Position numbers and translations under genes: made by a program. Source: Pseudomonas reidholzensis (GTDB lineage: Bacteria > Pseudomonadota > Gammaproteobacteria > Pseudomonadales > Pseudomonadaceae). Taken from it: a stretch of 64,000 nucleotides of DNA. Position 1 is the stretch's first letter; each line of letters opens with the position of its first letter. Under the pieces are notes generated by a model that was not told the DNA's origin, made no database searches, and worked only from the letters and a program-made list of their open reading frames with translations. Location of the stretch: positions 1 through 64,000 of the forward strand of contig NZ_UNOZ01000039.1 of the NCBI RefSeq assembly GCF_900536025.1. The letters run 5' to 3'. Below are positions 53,744 through 62,726 of this stretch, one piece after another.

Positions 53744-54070
53744 CTAGCCGCGGCGGTCAGCCACCACGCCGATCAACACCAGCACGACCAGCAACACTGG
53801 CGCCAGCGCATAGTTGTTGAACTGGCTCAGCCCCTTGATCACCCACGGCGTTGCGTAGATCAACGCCGCGCCGCTGCCAATCATCACCAGGATGGCCATG
53901 AACGGCACGCGCAAGGCGCCGGCCAGGCCGCCGAGCCGCTGCTCTACCCACGCCTTGATATCAGTGCCGAACAGCACCAGCAGGCAGCCTACCAATGCCA
54001 GGGAAATCTCTGACAGGTTGCTGCGGCTCCAGCGGGATACGGTTGCAAGCAGGTCGAGTACCAGGTCCAT
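53744..54070 (-). CDS. DUF3392 family inner-membrane protein
   Basis: The 108-residue protein begins MDLVLDLLATVSRWSRSNLS and has three hydrophobic segments (about 20-38, 56-75 and 86-104). It ends VLVLIGVVADRRG. It matches the DUF3392 family of pseudomonads in length and layout; no function is known. Its stop is at the edge of repeat unit C, and about 45 nt of its 3' end is duplicated at 52469-52513 in unit A. It lies 9 nt after hemW on the same strand and is probably the last gene of the rdgB-hemW series. Confidence 0.7.
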   Translation of the reverse strand: MDLVLDLLATVSRWSRSNLSEISLALVGCLLVLFGTDIKAWVEQRLGGLAGALRVPFMAILVMIGSGAALIYATPWVIKGLSQFNNYALAPVLLVVLVLIGVVADRRG

Positions 54071-54079
54071 GGGTCATCC

Positions 54080-55294
54080 TTAGGTCAAGAAATACTGCAG
54101 CAGGTCATTGAGGAACAACTGGCCGCGCGGCGTGGCGGCCAGACGATCCGGTTCGACCTGCAAAAGGCCTTTTTGTTCGGCCTCGCGGCGGGCCTTGGCG
54201 AGCTGCTCCAGCGGCAGGCCGGTGCGGCGGGTGAACAGGTCGGCTTCCACGCCGTGGGTCAGGCGCAGGGCGTTCATCAGGAACTCGAACGGCAGTTCGT
54301 CCACTGGCAGCAGCTTTTCGCCGGCCTTGTACGGCTTGGCCGGGTTCAGGTAGTCCTTGGGCAGGCGCGTCTTCCAGGTCCGCAGGATGCGCCCGTCCGG
54401 GAACGACAGCTTGCCGTGGGCACCGGCACCGATACCGATGAAGTCGCCGAACCGCCAGTAATTGAGGTTGTGCCGCGCAGCCCGATCAGGCTGGGCGTAG
54501 GCCGACACTTCGTATTGCTGGAAGCCGTTTTGCGCCATCAGCGCCTGGCCGGCCTCCTGGATGTCCCAGAGAATGTCGTCCTCGGGCAGCTCGGGTGGCT
54601 GGTTCCAGAACACCGTGTTCGGCTCAACGGTCAGCTGGTACCAGGACAGGTGAGTCGGGCCGAGGTCGATGGCCTGTTGCAGGTCGCCCAGGGCGTCGTC
54701 CAGCGACTGATCGGGCAGGCCGTGCATGAGGTCCATGTTGAAGTTGTCGAAGCCTGCTGCGCGCGCCATGCCGGCGGCACGAATCGCTTCGTCACCGTTA
54801 TGGATGCGCCCAAGCTTCTCCAGCTTGGCCGGCTGGAAGCTCTGCACGCCTATCGACAGCCGGTTGATGCCTGTCTGCCGGTAGGCCTTGAATTTGTCCT
54901 GCTCGAACGTCCCGGGGTTGGCTTCCAGGGTGATTTCGATGTCGGCGGCGAACGCGATGCGTTGCTCCACTCCGCGCAGCAATCGGCCCAGCGCGTCGGC
55001 GCTGAACAGGCTGGGGGTGCCGCCACCAAAGAAGATCGAGCTGATCGGCCGACCCAGCACGGCGCCAAGCTCCTCGTCGAGGTCGGCCAGCAGCGCATCG
55101 ACGTAGGCCTCTTCTGGCAGCTCAGGGCCCGCCTGGTGCGAGTTGAAGTCGCAATAGGGGCACTTGCGCACGCACCAGGGGATATGGATGTACAGCGACA
55201 GCGGCGGCAGCTCTGGCAGTGCCAGGCGTGGCACATGCAGGTTGGCGCCAGCCGCTCCGGGGTGGAGCAGCTGGATGGACGGCTTTTCGGTCAT
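54080..55294 (-). CDS. hemW: Radical SAM heme chaperone HemW
   Basis: The 404-residue radical SAM protein has the CxxxCxxC cluster motif followed by Phe in [14 protein letters not shown], the loop [10 protein letters not shown], and the C-terminal HemW domain. The motif C-x3-C-x2-C-F rather than -C-x-C identifies HemW rather than coproporphyrinogen dehydrogenase HemN. It delivers heme to membrane enzymes. ATG 55294 overlaps the rdgB stop by 4 nt; the upstream open frame to 55468 is within rdgB. Confidence 0.92.
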   Translation of the reverse strand: MTEKPSIQLLHPGAAGANLHVPRLALPELPPLSLYIHIPWCVRKCPYCDFNSHQAGPELPEEAYVDALLADLDEELGAVLGRPISSIFFGGGTPSLFSADALGRLLRGVEQRIAFAADIEITLEANPGTFEQDKFKAYRQTGINRLSIGVQSFQPAKLEKLGRIHNGDEAIRAAGMARAAGFDNFNMDLMHGLPDQSLDDALGDLQQAIDLGPTHLSWYQLTVEPNTVFWNQPPELPEDDILWDIQEAGQALMAQNGFQQYEVSAYAQPDRAARHNLNYWRFGDFIGIGAGAHGKLSFPDGRILRTWKTRLPKDYLNPAKPYKAGEKLLPVDELPFEFLMNALRLTHGVEADLFTRRTGLPLEQLAKARREAEQKGLLQVEPDRLAATPRGQLFLNDLLQYFLT

Positions 55295-55887
55295 GCCAGT
55301 CCCAGACGCTGACGCAGCAGGGCCATGGCCCGGGCGCGGTGGCTGAGCTGGTTCTTTTCCAGCGGCGCGAGGTCGGCGCTCGAACAACTGCGCTCGGGCA
55401 CCCAGAACAGCGGGTCGTAGCCGAAACCGTGCTCGCCGCTGGCGGCGTGCAGGATGCTGCCATGCCACAGGCCTTCGCAGAGAATCGGCAGTGGGTCGTC
55501 GGCGTGCCGTACCAGCGCCAGGACGCAGACGAACTGGGCCCCGCGCTGATCATCCGGGACATCTTTCAAGGCGTCGAGCAACTTGGCGTTGTTGGCCGCA
55601 TCACCTTTGCCATCGGCGTAGCGCGCCGAGTAGATGCCGGGTGCACCGCCGAGGTAATCCACGGCCAGGCCGGAGTCGTCGGCCAGCGCCGGCAAGCCGG
55701 AAATCCGCGCAGCGTTACGCGCCTTGAGAATGGCGTTTTCGACGAACGACAGGCCGGTCTCTTCCGGCTCGACCTGGCTGAATTCGCCGATCGAGCGCAG
55801 CTGCACGGACACGCCGAGCATGGCCTGGAGTTCCTTGAGTTTGCCAGCGTTGTGGCTGGCCAATACGAGTTGCTGGAAATTGATCAT
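55291..55887 (-). CDS. rdgB: XTP/dITP diphosphatase RdgB
   Basis: The 198-residue Ham1-family pyrophosphatase clears non-canonical purine nucleotides. Motifs are [38 protein letters not shown] and [13 protein letters not shown]-type [11 protein letters not shown]. It is coupled to hemW (ATGA overlap) and to the DUF4426 gene upstream (4-nt overlap). Confidence 0.95.
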   Translation of the reverse strand: MINFQQLVLASHNAGKLKELQAMLGVSVQLRSIGEFSQVEPEETGLSFVENAILKARNAARISGLPALADDSGLAVDYLGGAPGIYSARYADGKGDAANNAKLLDALKDVPDDQRGAQFVCVLALVRHADDPLPILCEGLWHGSILHAASGEHGFGYDPLFWVPERSCSSADLAPLEKNQLSHRARAMALLRQRLGLA

Positions 55888-56318
55888 TCGCCTGGGAACA
55901 CTTCCTGGTTGAAGCTGAGTTTGTGACTGACCCCGCCGGTCTCGACATTCAGGTCGAAGGTGAGGGTTTCTGGCTGTTCGATCTTGAACTGGGCGATGTA
56001 ATACACCGCGCCCTGATCGCTGATCTGTTTGAACGACAGCGGGCTGCTGCGCCCGGTCAGGTCCTTGACGGTGCCGCTGACCACCGCCATGCCCGGCTTG
56101 CCGGCCTTGAGCACCGCCACGTTGAGCACGCCCTGGTTCTTGCTGCGGGTCAGGCCAGTGGCGGCAGCGATGTTCGGCTGCAGCATGCTCGAGGTAAAGG
56201 CACTGTAGTGTACCGTCACGTCGCCGAAGACTTCCTTGCGCTCAGGCTTGGCGGCATCGGCAGCCAGTACCGGCAATGCCAGGCACAGGCTGAACAGGAA
56301 AACAGCTAGACGACGCAT
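55884..56318 (-). CDS. DUF4426 domain-containing periplasmic protein
   Basis: The 144-residue protein has a signal peptide ([19 protein letters not shown]) and a beta-rich mature domain: [30 protein letters not shown] and [18 protein letters not shown]4426 proteins have unknown function and usually sit between metW and rdgB, as here. It is translationally coupled to rdgB. Confidence 0.85.
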   Translation of the reverse strand: MRRLAVFLFSLCLALPVLAADAAKPERKEVFGDVTVHYSAFTSSMLQPNIAAATGLTRSKNQGVLNVAVLKAGKPGMAVVSGTVKDLTGRSSPLSFKQISDQGAVYYIAQFKIEQPETLTFDLNVETGGVSHKLSFNQEVFPGE

Positions 56319-56344
56319 GGGGCCATTCCTCCGGGGTGGGCGGG

Positions 56345-56965
56345 TCAGACCGCGACCTGGTGTTCCGCCAGGCCAGGGCTGCTGACGCGATAGATACCGA
56401 TCTCACCTAGAAGATTAGGCCAAACCCGCCCGCCCAACCCGTTACGGTGCAGACGGTCGACTGCCAGCCGGTCGAGAATCTTCGCCCGGTGGTCGAGGCA
56501 CAGCCGTTCGAAGTCGGCAAAGGTGCAGAAGTGGATGTTCGGCGTGTTGTACCAGGTGTATGGCATGAAGTCCGAGACCGGCATGCGGCCCTTCGTCGCC
56601 AGGTACCAGCGGCAGCGCCAGTGGCCGAAATTGGGGAAGGTGATGACGCACTCACGGCCCACCCGCAGCATTTCGGCGAGGATCCGGTCGGGGTATTCGA
56701 CGGCCTGCAGGGCCTGGGTCATGACCACCACGTCAAAGCTGTTGCTGGCGAAGTTGCCCAGGCCCTTGTCGAGGTCTTGCTCGATGACGTTGACGCCCTT
56801 GGCCACGCAGGCGGCGATGTTGTCGGCGTCGATTTCCAGGCCATAGCCGGTGACTTGCTTGCGGTCGCGCAACGAAGCCAGCAGCTCGCCGTTGCCGCAG
56901 CCCAGGTCGAGGACCCGGCTGCCGGCGGGGATCCAGTCTTGGATGATTTCCAGGTCGGCTCTCAT
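56345..56965 (-). CDS. metW: Methionine biosynthesis protein MetW
   Basis: The 206-residue class I methyltransferase-fold protein has the SAM motif RVLDLGCGNGELLASL and the MetW-specific block YPDRILAEMLRVGRECVITF. It is required together with MetX for homoserine acylation in several proteobacteria. It follows metX by 7 nt on the same strand. Confidence 0.93.
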   Translation of the reverse strand: MRADLEIIQDWIPAGSRVLDLGCGNGELLASLRDRKQVTGYGLEIDADNIAACVAKGVNVIEQDLDKGLGNFASNSFDVVVMTQALQAVEYPDRILAEMLRVGRECVITFPNFGHWRCRWYLATKGRMPVSDFMPYTWYNTPNIHFCTFADFERLCLDHRAKILDRLAVDRLHRNGLGGRVWPNLLGEIGIYRVSSPGLAEHQVAV

Positions 56966-56972
56966 GCGGTCC

Positions 56973-58112
56973 TCAGAGGGCGATGCGGTTCATGTAGTTC
57001 GAGAATCCCTGCATGTAGCGAGGCGTGGGGATCAGGAAGGCATCGTGCCCGTAGGGCGAGTCGATTTCCAGGTAACAGACGTTCTTGCGCGCCGCCATCA
57101 GGGCGTCGACGATTTCCCGCGAGCGGGCCGGCGAGAAGCGCCAGTCGGTGGTGAACGACATGATGCAGTAGTCCGCAGTGACGTGCGCGAGGGTTGCCGA
57201 CAGGTCGCCGCCGTGGGCCGCGGCCGGGTCGAAGTAGTCCAGCGCCTTGGTCATCAGCAGGTAGGTGTTGGCGTCGAAGCGGCCGGAGAATTCTTCACCC
57301 TGGTAACGCAGGTAGCTCTCGACCTGGAATTCGACGCTGTGGAAATCGTAGTTGAGCTTGTCGCTTTTCAACTCGCGGCCGAATTTTTCACCCATCGAGT
57401 CATCCGACAGGTAGGTGATGTGGCCGACCATGCGCGCCAGCATCAGGCCGCGCTTGGGGATCACGCCCTGGTCCTGGAACGAACCGCCGTGGAACTCGGG
57501 GTCGGTGAGGATGGCCTGGCGCGCCACTTCGTTGAAGGCGATGTTCTGCGCCGACAGCTTGGGGGCCGAGGCGACGTCCACGCAGTGGCGAACCCGGTCC
57601 GGGTAGGTGATGGTCCATTGCAGCGCCTGCATGCCGCCCAGGCTGCCACCGACCACGGCGGCCCACTGGCCAATGCCCAGGCGATCGGCAAGGCGCACCT
57701 GGCTGTGCACCCAGTCTTCGACCGTCAATACCGGGAAGTCGGCGCCGTAGGGCTTGCCGGTGAGCGGGTTGAGGCTGCTCGGGCCGGTGCTGCCGTTGCA
57801 GCCACCGAGGTTGTTCAGGCTGACCACGAAGAACCGGTTGGTGTCGATTGGCTTGCCGGGGCCGATGCAGCTGTCCCACCAGCCCGGCTTGCGGTCGTCT
57901 GCGCTATGGAAGCCTGCGGCATGGTGATGGCCGGACAGCGCATGGCAGATCAGCACGGCGTTGCTCGCGCTGCTGTTCAGCGTGCCATAGGTTTCATAGA
58001 CCAGCTCGTAGCTGGCCAGCGATCGGCCACAGGCAAGGGCCAACGGTTCATCGAACCGGGCAGTCTGCGGTGTTACCAGACCGACGGAATCTTCGGGAAA
58101 GACAGTGGACAT
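56973..58112 (-). CDS. metX: Homoserine O-acyltransferase MetX
   Basis: The 379-residue alpha/beta hydrolase-fold acyltransferase has nucleophile [28 protein letters not shown] and the C-terminal catalytic His in SPYGHDAFL. It activates homoserine for methionine synthesis. In pseudomonads the donor is usually succinyl-CoA despite the acetyltransferase name; that cannot be decided by eye. It forms a unit with metW. Confidence 0.93.
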   Translation of the reverse strand: MSTVFPEDSVGLVTPQTARFDEPLALACGRSLASYELVYETYGTLNSSASNAVLICHALSGHHHAAGFHSADDRKPGWWDSCIGPGKPIDTNRFFVVSLNNLGGCNGSTGPSSLNPLTGKPYGADFPVLTVEDWVHSQVRLADRLGIGQWAAVVGGSLGGMQALQWTITYPDRVRHCVDVASAPKLSAQNIAFNEVARQAILTDPEFHGGSFQDQGVIPKRGLMLARMVGHITYLSDDSMGEKFGRELKSDKLNYDFHSVEFQVESYLRYQGEEFSGRFDANTYLLMTKALDYFDPAAAHGGDLSATLAHVTADYCIMSFTTDWRFSPARSREIVDALMAARKNVCYLEIDSPYGHDAFLIPTPRYMQGFSNYMNRIAL

Positions 58113-58149
58113 CGACCCTGCTCACGCTTGACGGAGGCGTAAGTCTAAA

Positions 58150-58196
58150 GAGCGCTACCCCCAGCGGCAAGCAAAGGCTTGCCGCTGGTGGGCGCT
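58150..58196. terminator. Long hairpin between yggT and metX
   Basis: The near-perfect stem cagcggcaag/cttgccgctg is extended by flanking acccc/gtggg and agcgc/gcgct pairs. No T-tract follows, so it may be an mRNA-stability or attenuation element within the minus-strand series rather than a terminator. Confidence 0.45.
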
Positions 58197-58202
58197 AGCA
58201 GA

Positions 58203-58793
58203 TCAGATCAGTCGCCAGAGGATTTCCGGCATGCCGACATAGTCAGCCAGCGGCGGCATGGCGTATGCCTGAATCACCTGAATCGCCAGGAAAGCGAAGA
58301 TCGGCGAGATGTCCATGCCACCCAGGTTCGGCACCAGCTTGCGGAACGGTGCCAGCACCGGTTCGCTGATCTGATAGGCCAGTTCTGCGGCGGGGTTGTG
58401 GCTGTTCGGTGCGACCCAGGAGACGATCACCATGACGATCATCGCCACCCAGAAAATCTTCAGGAACAGCGAGGTGATGCCAATGATTGCCCATATGATC
58501 AATTGCAGCGGCGTGTAGCCGAGATTGACGAACAGCATCACGAAGGCCATCAGCAACGCCTGGATGACGATGGCCAGCAGCAGCGACGACGTGTCGAGGC
58601 CCGCGATGCTGGGGACGATACGGCGGATTGGCTTGAGCAGTGGCTGGGTGGCGCGCACCGCGAACTGGCTCAGCGGGTTGTAGAAGTCGGCCTTGACCAG
58701 TTGCAGCACGAAGCGCAGCAGGACGATCACCAGGTACAGGCTGACCAGGGTTTGCACCACGAAAATCGCGGCGCCGGACAGTGCATTCATCAA
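58203..58793 (-). CDS. YggT family membrane protein
   Basis: The 196-residue protein is built of two YggT repeats, each with two membrane segments: VQTLVSLYLVIVLLRFVLQL with NPLSQFAVRATQPLLKPIRR, and LKIFWVAMIVMVIVSWVAPN with YQISEPVLAPFRKLVPNLGG. The family is implicated in membrane and osmotic functions but remains poorly defined. It lies between proC and metX, the standard yggS-proC-yggT order. Confidence 0.9.
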   Translation of the reverse strand: MMNALSGAAIFVVQTLVSLYLVIVLLRFVLQLVKADFYNPLSQFAVRATQPLLKPIRRIVPSIAGLDTSSLLLAIVIQALLMAFVMLFVNLGYTPLQLIIWAIIGITSLFLKIFWVAMIVMVIVSWVAPNSHNPAAELAYQISEPVLAPFRKLVPNLGGMDISPIFAFLAIQVIQAYAMPPLADYVGMPEILWRLI

Positions 58794-58800
58794 CAGCTCC

Positions 58801-59619
58801 TTATTTGCCCAATTGTTCGGCCAGCTCGGCGGAACGAGTCGCCGCAGCCTGCAGCGCCTGTTCGACGATGGCCTCGAAAGCGTTGCCCTGGAACGACTTG
58901 ATCGCCGCCTCGGTGGTGCCAGCGGGCGAGGTCACCCGGCGGCGCAGTTCGGCGGCGTCGACGTCACTGGCGACAGCCATGCGTGCGGCGCCCAGGGCGG
59001 TTTGCAGGGTCAGCTGCGAGGCGGTTTCGCGCGGCAGGCCGAGTTTCTCGCCGGCTGCGGTCATGGCTTCGATCAGCAGGAAGAAATACGCCGGGCCGCT
59101 GCCGGAAACAGCGGTGACCGCGTCCAGTTGCTGCTCCTGGTCGAGCCACAGCGCGGTACCGACCGCCGACAGCAGTTGCTCGGCCTGCTGGCGTTGCGCG
59201 CTGGACACCTCGGCGGTGGCGTACAGGCCACTCACGCCTTGGCGCAGCAGCGCCGGGGTGTTGGGCATGCAGCGTACGACCGGGCGCGCGCCCAGCCAGT
59301 CCTGCAGGCTGGCACAGGTGATGCCGGCGGCGATCGAGACGATCAGCTGGCCGTCCCGCAGGCTGGCCTGCAGGTCTTGGCAGACGGCCTTCATGACCTG
59401 CGGCTTGACCGCCAGGACGATGACGTCGGCGTCGGCGATCGCCTGGGCGTTGTCTTCGAATACCTCGATGCCGTGCTCGGCCTGGACGCGGCTGCGGGTC
59501 TCGGCGCCCGGGTCGCTGGCGCGGATCTGCTTGGCGTCCAGACCCTGCGCACGCAGGCCGCCGATCAGGCTGGCGGCCATGTTGCCGGCGCCGATAAAGG
59601 CAATACGTGTGTCGCTCAT
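58801..59619 (-). CDS. proC: Pyrroline-5-carboxylate reductase
   Basis: The 272-residue enzyme completes proline synthesis. The NAD(P)-binding start is RIAFIGAGNMAASLIGGL, with VVRCMPNTPALLRQG and the signature GSGPAYFFLLIEAM. ATG 59619 is the start; the open frame to 59745 has no similarity to the family. It follows the yggS gene by 37 nt. Confidence 0.95.
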   Translation of the reverse strand: MSDTRIAFIGAGNMAASLIGGLRAQGLDAKQIRASDPGAETRSRVQAEHGIEVFEDNAQAIADADVIVLAVKPQVMKAVCQDLQASLRDGQLIVSIAAGITCASLQDWLGARPVVRCMPNTPALLRQGVSGLYATAEVSSAQRQQAEQLLSAVGTALWLDQEQQLDAVTAVSGSGPAYFFLLIEAMTAAGEKLGLPRETASQLTLQTALGAARMAVASDVDAAELRRRVTSPAGTTEAAIKSFQGNAFEAIVEQALQAAATRSAELAEQLGK

Positions 59620-59656
59620 GTCAGGTCCTTGAGGGAAAGAGTGAGTTGAACAGGTT

Positions 59657-60343
59657 TCATGCGCGTCCGTAGTCACGGGCGCCGAACAAAGCGGTACCGA
59701 TGCGCACCCAGGTCGCGCCTTGGGCGATTGCGGCTTCGAGGTCATGGCTCATGCCCATCGACAGGGTGTCCAGGCCAAGGCCCAGGCCCTCCTGCAGTGT
59801 GCGCAGGCGGGCGAAGGCGGCTTCCTGCTCGGCACGCTCATCGCTGGGCTCGGGGATCGCCATCAGCCCGCGCAGGCGCAGGCCAGGCAACGCCGCAACG
59901 GCGGCGGCCAGGGCAGGCAGCTCGGCCGCCGCGCAACCGGACTTGCTGTCTTCGCCGCTGACGTTGACCTGCAGGCAGATGTTCAGCGGTGGCAGCCCGG
60001 CAGGGCGTTGTTCGGACAGGCGTTGGGCGATCTTCAGGCGGTCCACGGAGTGTACCCAGTCGAAATGTTCGGCGATTGCACGGGTCTTGTTCGACTGAAT
60101 GGGGCCGATGAAGTGCCAGGTCAAGGGCAGGTCGGTTAATTCTTCCTGCTTGGCCAAGGCCTCCTGCAGGTAATTTTCACCGACATGGCGTATGCCTGCC
60201 GCATAGGCTTCGCGCACGGCGGCGGCCGGTTTGGTCTTGCTCACGGCCAGCAACTGGATGCTGGCCGGGTCGCGTGCGCAGGCCTGCGCCGCACTGTCGA
60301 TGCGCGCGGCGAGGGCGCCAAGGTTGTCTGCTATGGTGGACAT
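59657..60343 (-). CDS. YggS family pyridoxal-phosphate homeostasis protein
   Basis: The 228-residue PLP-binding protein has a TIM barrel resembling the alanine racemase N-domain. The PLP lysine is in LLAVSKTKPAAAV, followed by GENYLQEAL, WHFIGPIQSNKTR and SMGMSHDLEAAI. The family maintains free PLP levels. It heads the yggS-proC-yggT series and is divergent from the pilT-like gene. Confidence 0.93.
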   Translation of the reverse strand: MSTIADNLGALAARIDSAAQACARDPASIQLLAVSKTKPAAAVREAYAAGIRHVGENYLQEALAKQEELTDLPLTWHFIGPIQSNKTRAIAEHFDWVHSVDRLKIAQRLSEQRPAGLPPLNICLQVNVSGEDSKSGCAAAELPALAAAVAALPGLRLRGLMAIPEPSDERAEQEAAFARLRTLQEGLGLGLDTLSMGMSHDLEAAIAQGATWVRIGTALFGARDYGRA

Positions 60344-60408
60344 GGATCGATGCCGGCGGCTCAGGGGTCTGCGGCATTCTACCTGCTTGATGGCCTTTGG
60401 GGAGTCTC

Positions 60409-61407
60409 ATGGACGTTACCGACCTGCTGGCCCGGGCCGCAGCCGCGGGGGCATCCGACCTGCACCTGGCCGTGGGCGAGACACCGCTGCTGCGCCTGGA
60501 TGGGCAATTGCAGCGCATGGACCTGGCGCCGTTGTCGGCCAGCCAGCTGGTTGAAGGCCTGGCGCCGCTGCTCGAGGACGACCAGCGACGCCAGTGGCGC
60601 GCCTGCGAAGAGCTCGACCTGGCCGTGAGCCTGGCCGATGGCAGCCGCTGTCGGTTGAACCTGTTTTGCCAGCACGCTGGCCTGGCTGCCAGCGTGCGCC
60701 TGTTACCTGGGCGGGTGCCGACCCTCGCCGAGCTGGGCCTTGAGGAAGTGTTTCAACCTGTTGCGCAATACACCGACGGTCTGGTGTTGGTCGGTGGCCC
60801 GACCGGCAGCGGCAAGTCGAGCAGCCTGGCCGCGCTGGTCGACTGGCTCAACCGTGAGCGCGCGCTGCACATCATCACCCTTGAAGACCCCATCGAAGTT
60901 ATCCACAGCGGGCAACGCAGCCTGGTCACCCAGCGCGAGATCGGTCGGCACAGCCGCGACTTCGCCCAGGCGCTGCGCAGTGCCCTGCGCCAGGATCCGG
61001 ATGTGATCATGCTCGGTGAGCTGCGCGACCTGGAGTCGATTCGCCTGGCCCTGCGTGCCGCGCAGACCGGCCACCTGGTGCTGGCGACCGTGCATACCCG
61101 CTCGGCCGTCAACAGCGTCGACCGCCTGGTGGAGGTGTTTGCCGCCGAGGAGCAGCCATTGGTGCGGGCGATGCTGGCCGACTCGCTGCGCCTGGTGGTG
61201 GCGCAGGTGCTGGTCAGGCGTGTGGGCGGCGGGCGAGTGGCGGCGCGTGAGGTGCTGGTGGGCACGACGGCGGTGCGCAACCTGATTCGCGAGGGTCGGA
61301 TGGCGCAGTTGTACTCGGTGATGCAGACGGGTGGGGCGGTGGGGATGCGGACGATGGAGGCGGCGTTGCAGGCCTTGCGGGCTCAGGGGGTGATCGAGCC
61401 CGCGTAG
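60409..61407 (+). CDS. pilT: PilT/PilU-type twitching ATPase
   Basis: The 332-residue secretion-type ATPase has an N-terminal domain MDVTDLLARAAAAGASDLHL, Walker A GPTGSGKSS at about 130-138, Asp box HIITLEDPIEV, and Walker B DPDVIMLGELRD. The His box is HLVLATVHTRSA and the AIRNLIRE-like motif is AVRNLIREGRMAQLYSVMQT. The ATPase retracts type IV pili. Classical PilT reads GEMRD and is often followed by pilU; here it is GELRD and pilU is absent, so this is a divergent member. ATG 60409 has SD GGGGAG. Confidence 0.85.
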   Translation: MDVTDLLARAAAAGASDLHLAVGETPLLRLDGQLQRMDLAPLSASQLVEGLAPLLEDDQRRQWRACEELDLAVSLADGSRCRLNLFCQHAGLAASVRLLPGRVPTLAELGLEEVFQPVAQYTDGLVLVGGPTGSGKSSSLAALVDWLNRERALHIITLEDPIEVIHSGQRSLVTQREIGRHSRDFAQALRSALRQDPDVIMLGELRDLESIRLALRAAQTGHLVLATVHTRSAVNSVDRLVEVFAAEEQPLVRAMLADSLRLVVAQVLVRRVGGGRVAAREVLVGTTAVRNLIREGRMAQLYSVMQTGGAVGMRTMEAALQALRAQGVIEPA

Positions 61408-61415
61408 GTCAGTGC

Positions 61416-61450
61416 CGGCCGCTTCGCGCTCGCCGCGAAGAGGCCGTGGT
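61416..61450. repeat. REP-like hairpin after pilT
   Basis: The palindrome ggccgcttcgcg...cgcgaagaggcc lies between pilT and the convergent C40 peptidase gene. Confidence 0.55.
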
Positions 61451-61452
61451 GA

Positions 61453-62088
61453 TCAGCCCTTGGCCAGACGCAGCGCCTGCGCCTGCTGGTCTTTGGGCAG
61501 CACGCGCTTGGCAACGACGTAATGCTTCTGCCAGTACGGCTTGCTCAGCTGATCGATGCTCACCCGCTTGCCACGTCGCGGCGCGTGGATGAAGCGGTCG
61601 TTGCCCAGGTAGATGGCGACGTGGTTGACCTTGCGGCTCTTGATGTTGAAGAAGATCAGATCGCCAGGCTTGAGATCGTTGCGTGCTACCTTGACACCAT
61701 GCCCCTGGGCCATGGCGTTGGAGGTGCGCGGCAGGTCGACGTCCGCCACATCGTTGAAGGCGTACTTGACCAGGCCGCTGCAGTCGAAGCCCTTGGTCGG
61801 GCTGCTGCCGCCCCAGCGGTACGGCGTACCGAGGACGTTCACCGCGCGGCTGAGCACATCGCTGCTCTGCTTGGCCGACATGGCCAGGGCAGGCACGCCA
61901 TCACGCGCCTTGGCGGCGTTGTTCGGGCGGGCACGCAGGCTGCTGGTTTTGGCCGGTGCGCGCTTCACGGTGGCGTTGGTGGTATAGCCCGTGAAGCCGT
62001 TGGGAAGACGTTGCTCACGATTGGTGGCGTGGGCTGCCAGTGGTAATAAAAGGCAGAGGGTCAGCCATGTCTTGAGTAAAGGCGGCAT
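61453..62088 (-). CDS. NlpC/P60 (C40) family peptidase
   Basis: The 211-residue exported protein has a signal peptide (MPPLLKTWLTLCLLLPLAAHA). A basic linker of about 60 residues (KRAPAKTSSLRARPNN) leads to the C40 domain: catalytic Cys in GFDCSGLVKYAF, His in VNHVAIYLGNDRFIHA, and the preceding YRWGGSSPTK. It should cleave peptidoglycan stem peptides. The basic linker may bind the wall. It is divergent from the TM2 gene across an AT-rich spacer. Confidence 0.88.
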   Translation of the reverse strand: MPPLLKTWLTLCLLLPLAAHATNREQRLPNGFTGYTTNATVKRAPAKTSSLRARPNNAAKARDGVPALAMSAKQSSDVLSRAVNVLGTPYRWGGSSPTKGFDCSGLVKYAFNDVADVDLPRTSNAMAQGHGVKVARNDLKPGDLIFFNIKSRKVNHVAIYLGNDRFIHAPRRGKRVSIDQLSKPYWQKHYVVAKRVLPKDQQAQALRLAKG

Positions 62089-62255
62089 AGATGAAGCTCA
62101 TATGTTTAAAATTAGGTGTTGGCGCGCAACTTTATAACAGCTTTTTGCTCAAAAAATGATCCGTTGGTCGACTGGCAGGGTGCCATACGTCGACTCGCCA
62201 CGAAAAAGTCACATTTTTTCTTGGAAAATTTTGGGCTAAGCGACGAGGGTTAAGA
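62089..62255. other. AT-rich divergent intergenic region
   Basis: These 167 nt between the C40 peptidase and TM2 genes are far richer in A/T than the rest of the window, with runs such as aaaaaatgat and acattttttc. They probably hold both promoters and may attract H-NS-like (MvaT) proteins. No clear operator was recognised. Confidence 0.4.
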
Positions 62256-62675
62256 ATGAACAGTTATCAACAGGGGTCGCCGTTTCACGACACCCACAGC
62301 AAGGTCCTCGGCTATCTGCTGTGGATCTTCGGCTTTACCGGCTCGCACCGTTTCTACTACGGCAAGCCGATCACCGGGACGATCTGGTTCTTTACCTTGG
62401 GGCTGCTGGGCATCGGCTGGCTGATCGACCTGTTCCTGATCCCGGCGATGGACCGTGAAGCCGATATGCGCTTCCAGGCCGGGCGCGTGGACTACAACCT
62501 GGCGTGGGTGCTGCTGACGTTCCTGGGCATCTTTGGCGCGCATCGCCTGTATCAGGGCAAGTGGATCAGCGCGATCATCTATTTCTTCACCGGTGGGCTG
62601 TTCCTGGTGGGCGTGCTGTACGACTTCTGGACCCTCAACCGGCAGATCTCCGAGGTCAATGCCGCAAGGCCTTGA
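62256..62675 (+). CDS. TM2 domain-containing protein
   Basis: The 139-residue membrane protein has two copies of the TM2-type unit, each starting near a histidine-arginine turn: GFTGSHRFYYGKPITGTIWF, and GIFGAHRLYQGKWISAIIYF. Each unit has two helices. The function is unknown. It is monocistronic with a terminator at 62685-62724. Confidence 0.88.
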   Translation: MNSYQQGSPFHDTHSKVLGYLLWIFGFTGSHRFYYGKPITGTIWFFTLGLLGIGWLIDLFLIPAMDREADMRFQAGRVDYNLAWVLLTFLGIFGAHRLYQGKWISAIIYFFTGGLFLVGVLYDFWTLNRQISEVNAARP

Positions 62676-62684
62676 GGTCGCCAC

Positions 62685-62724
62685 AAAAAAGGCCCTGTCG
62701 CATGACTGCGGCAGGGCCTTTTTT
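62685..62724. terminator. Terminator between TM2 and SPOR genes
   Basis: The stem aaaaaaggccctg/cagggcctttttt has a 14-nt loop and is bidirectional for the two convergent genes. Confidence 0.85.
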
Positions 62725-62726
62725 GC

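Noticed and set aside
62089-62255. AT-rich spacer as a sign of horizontal transfer
   Set aside because: Only the promoter region is AT-rich. The flanking genes have the same base composition and codon use as the rest of the window.
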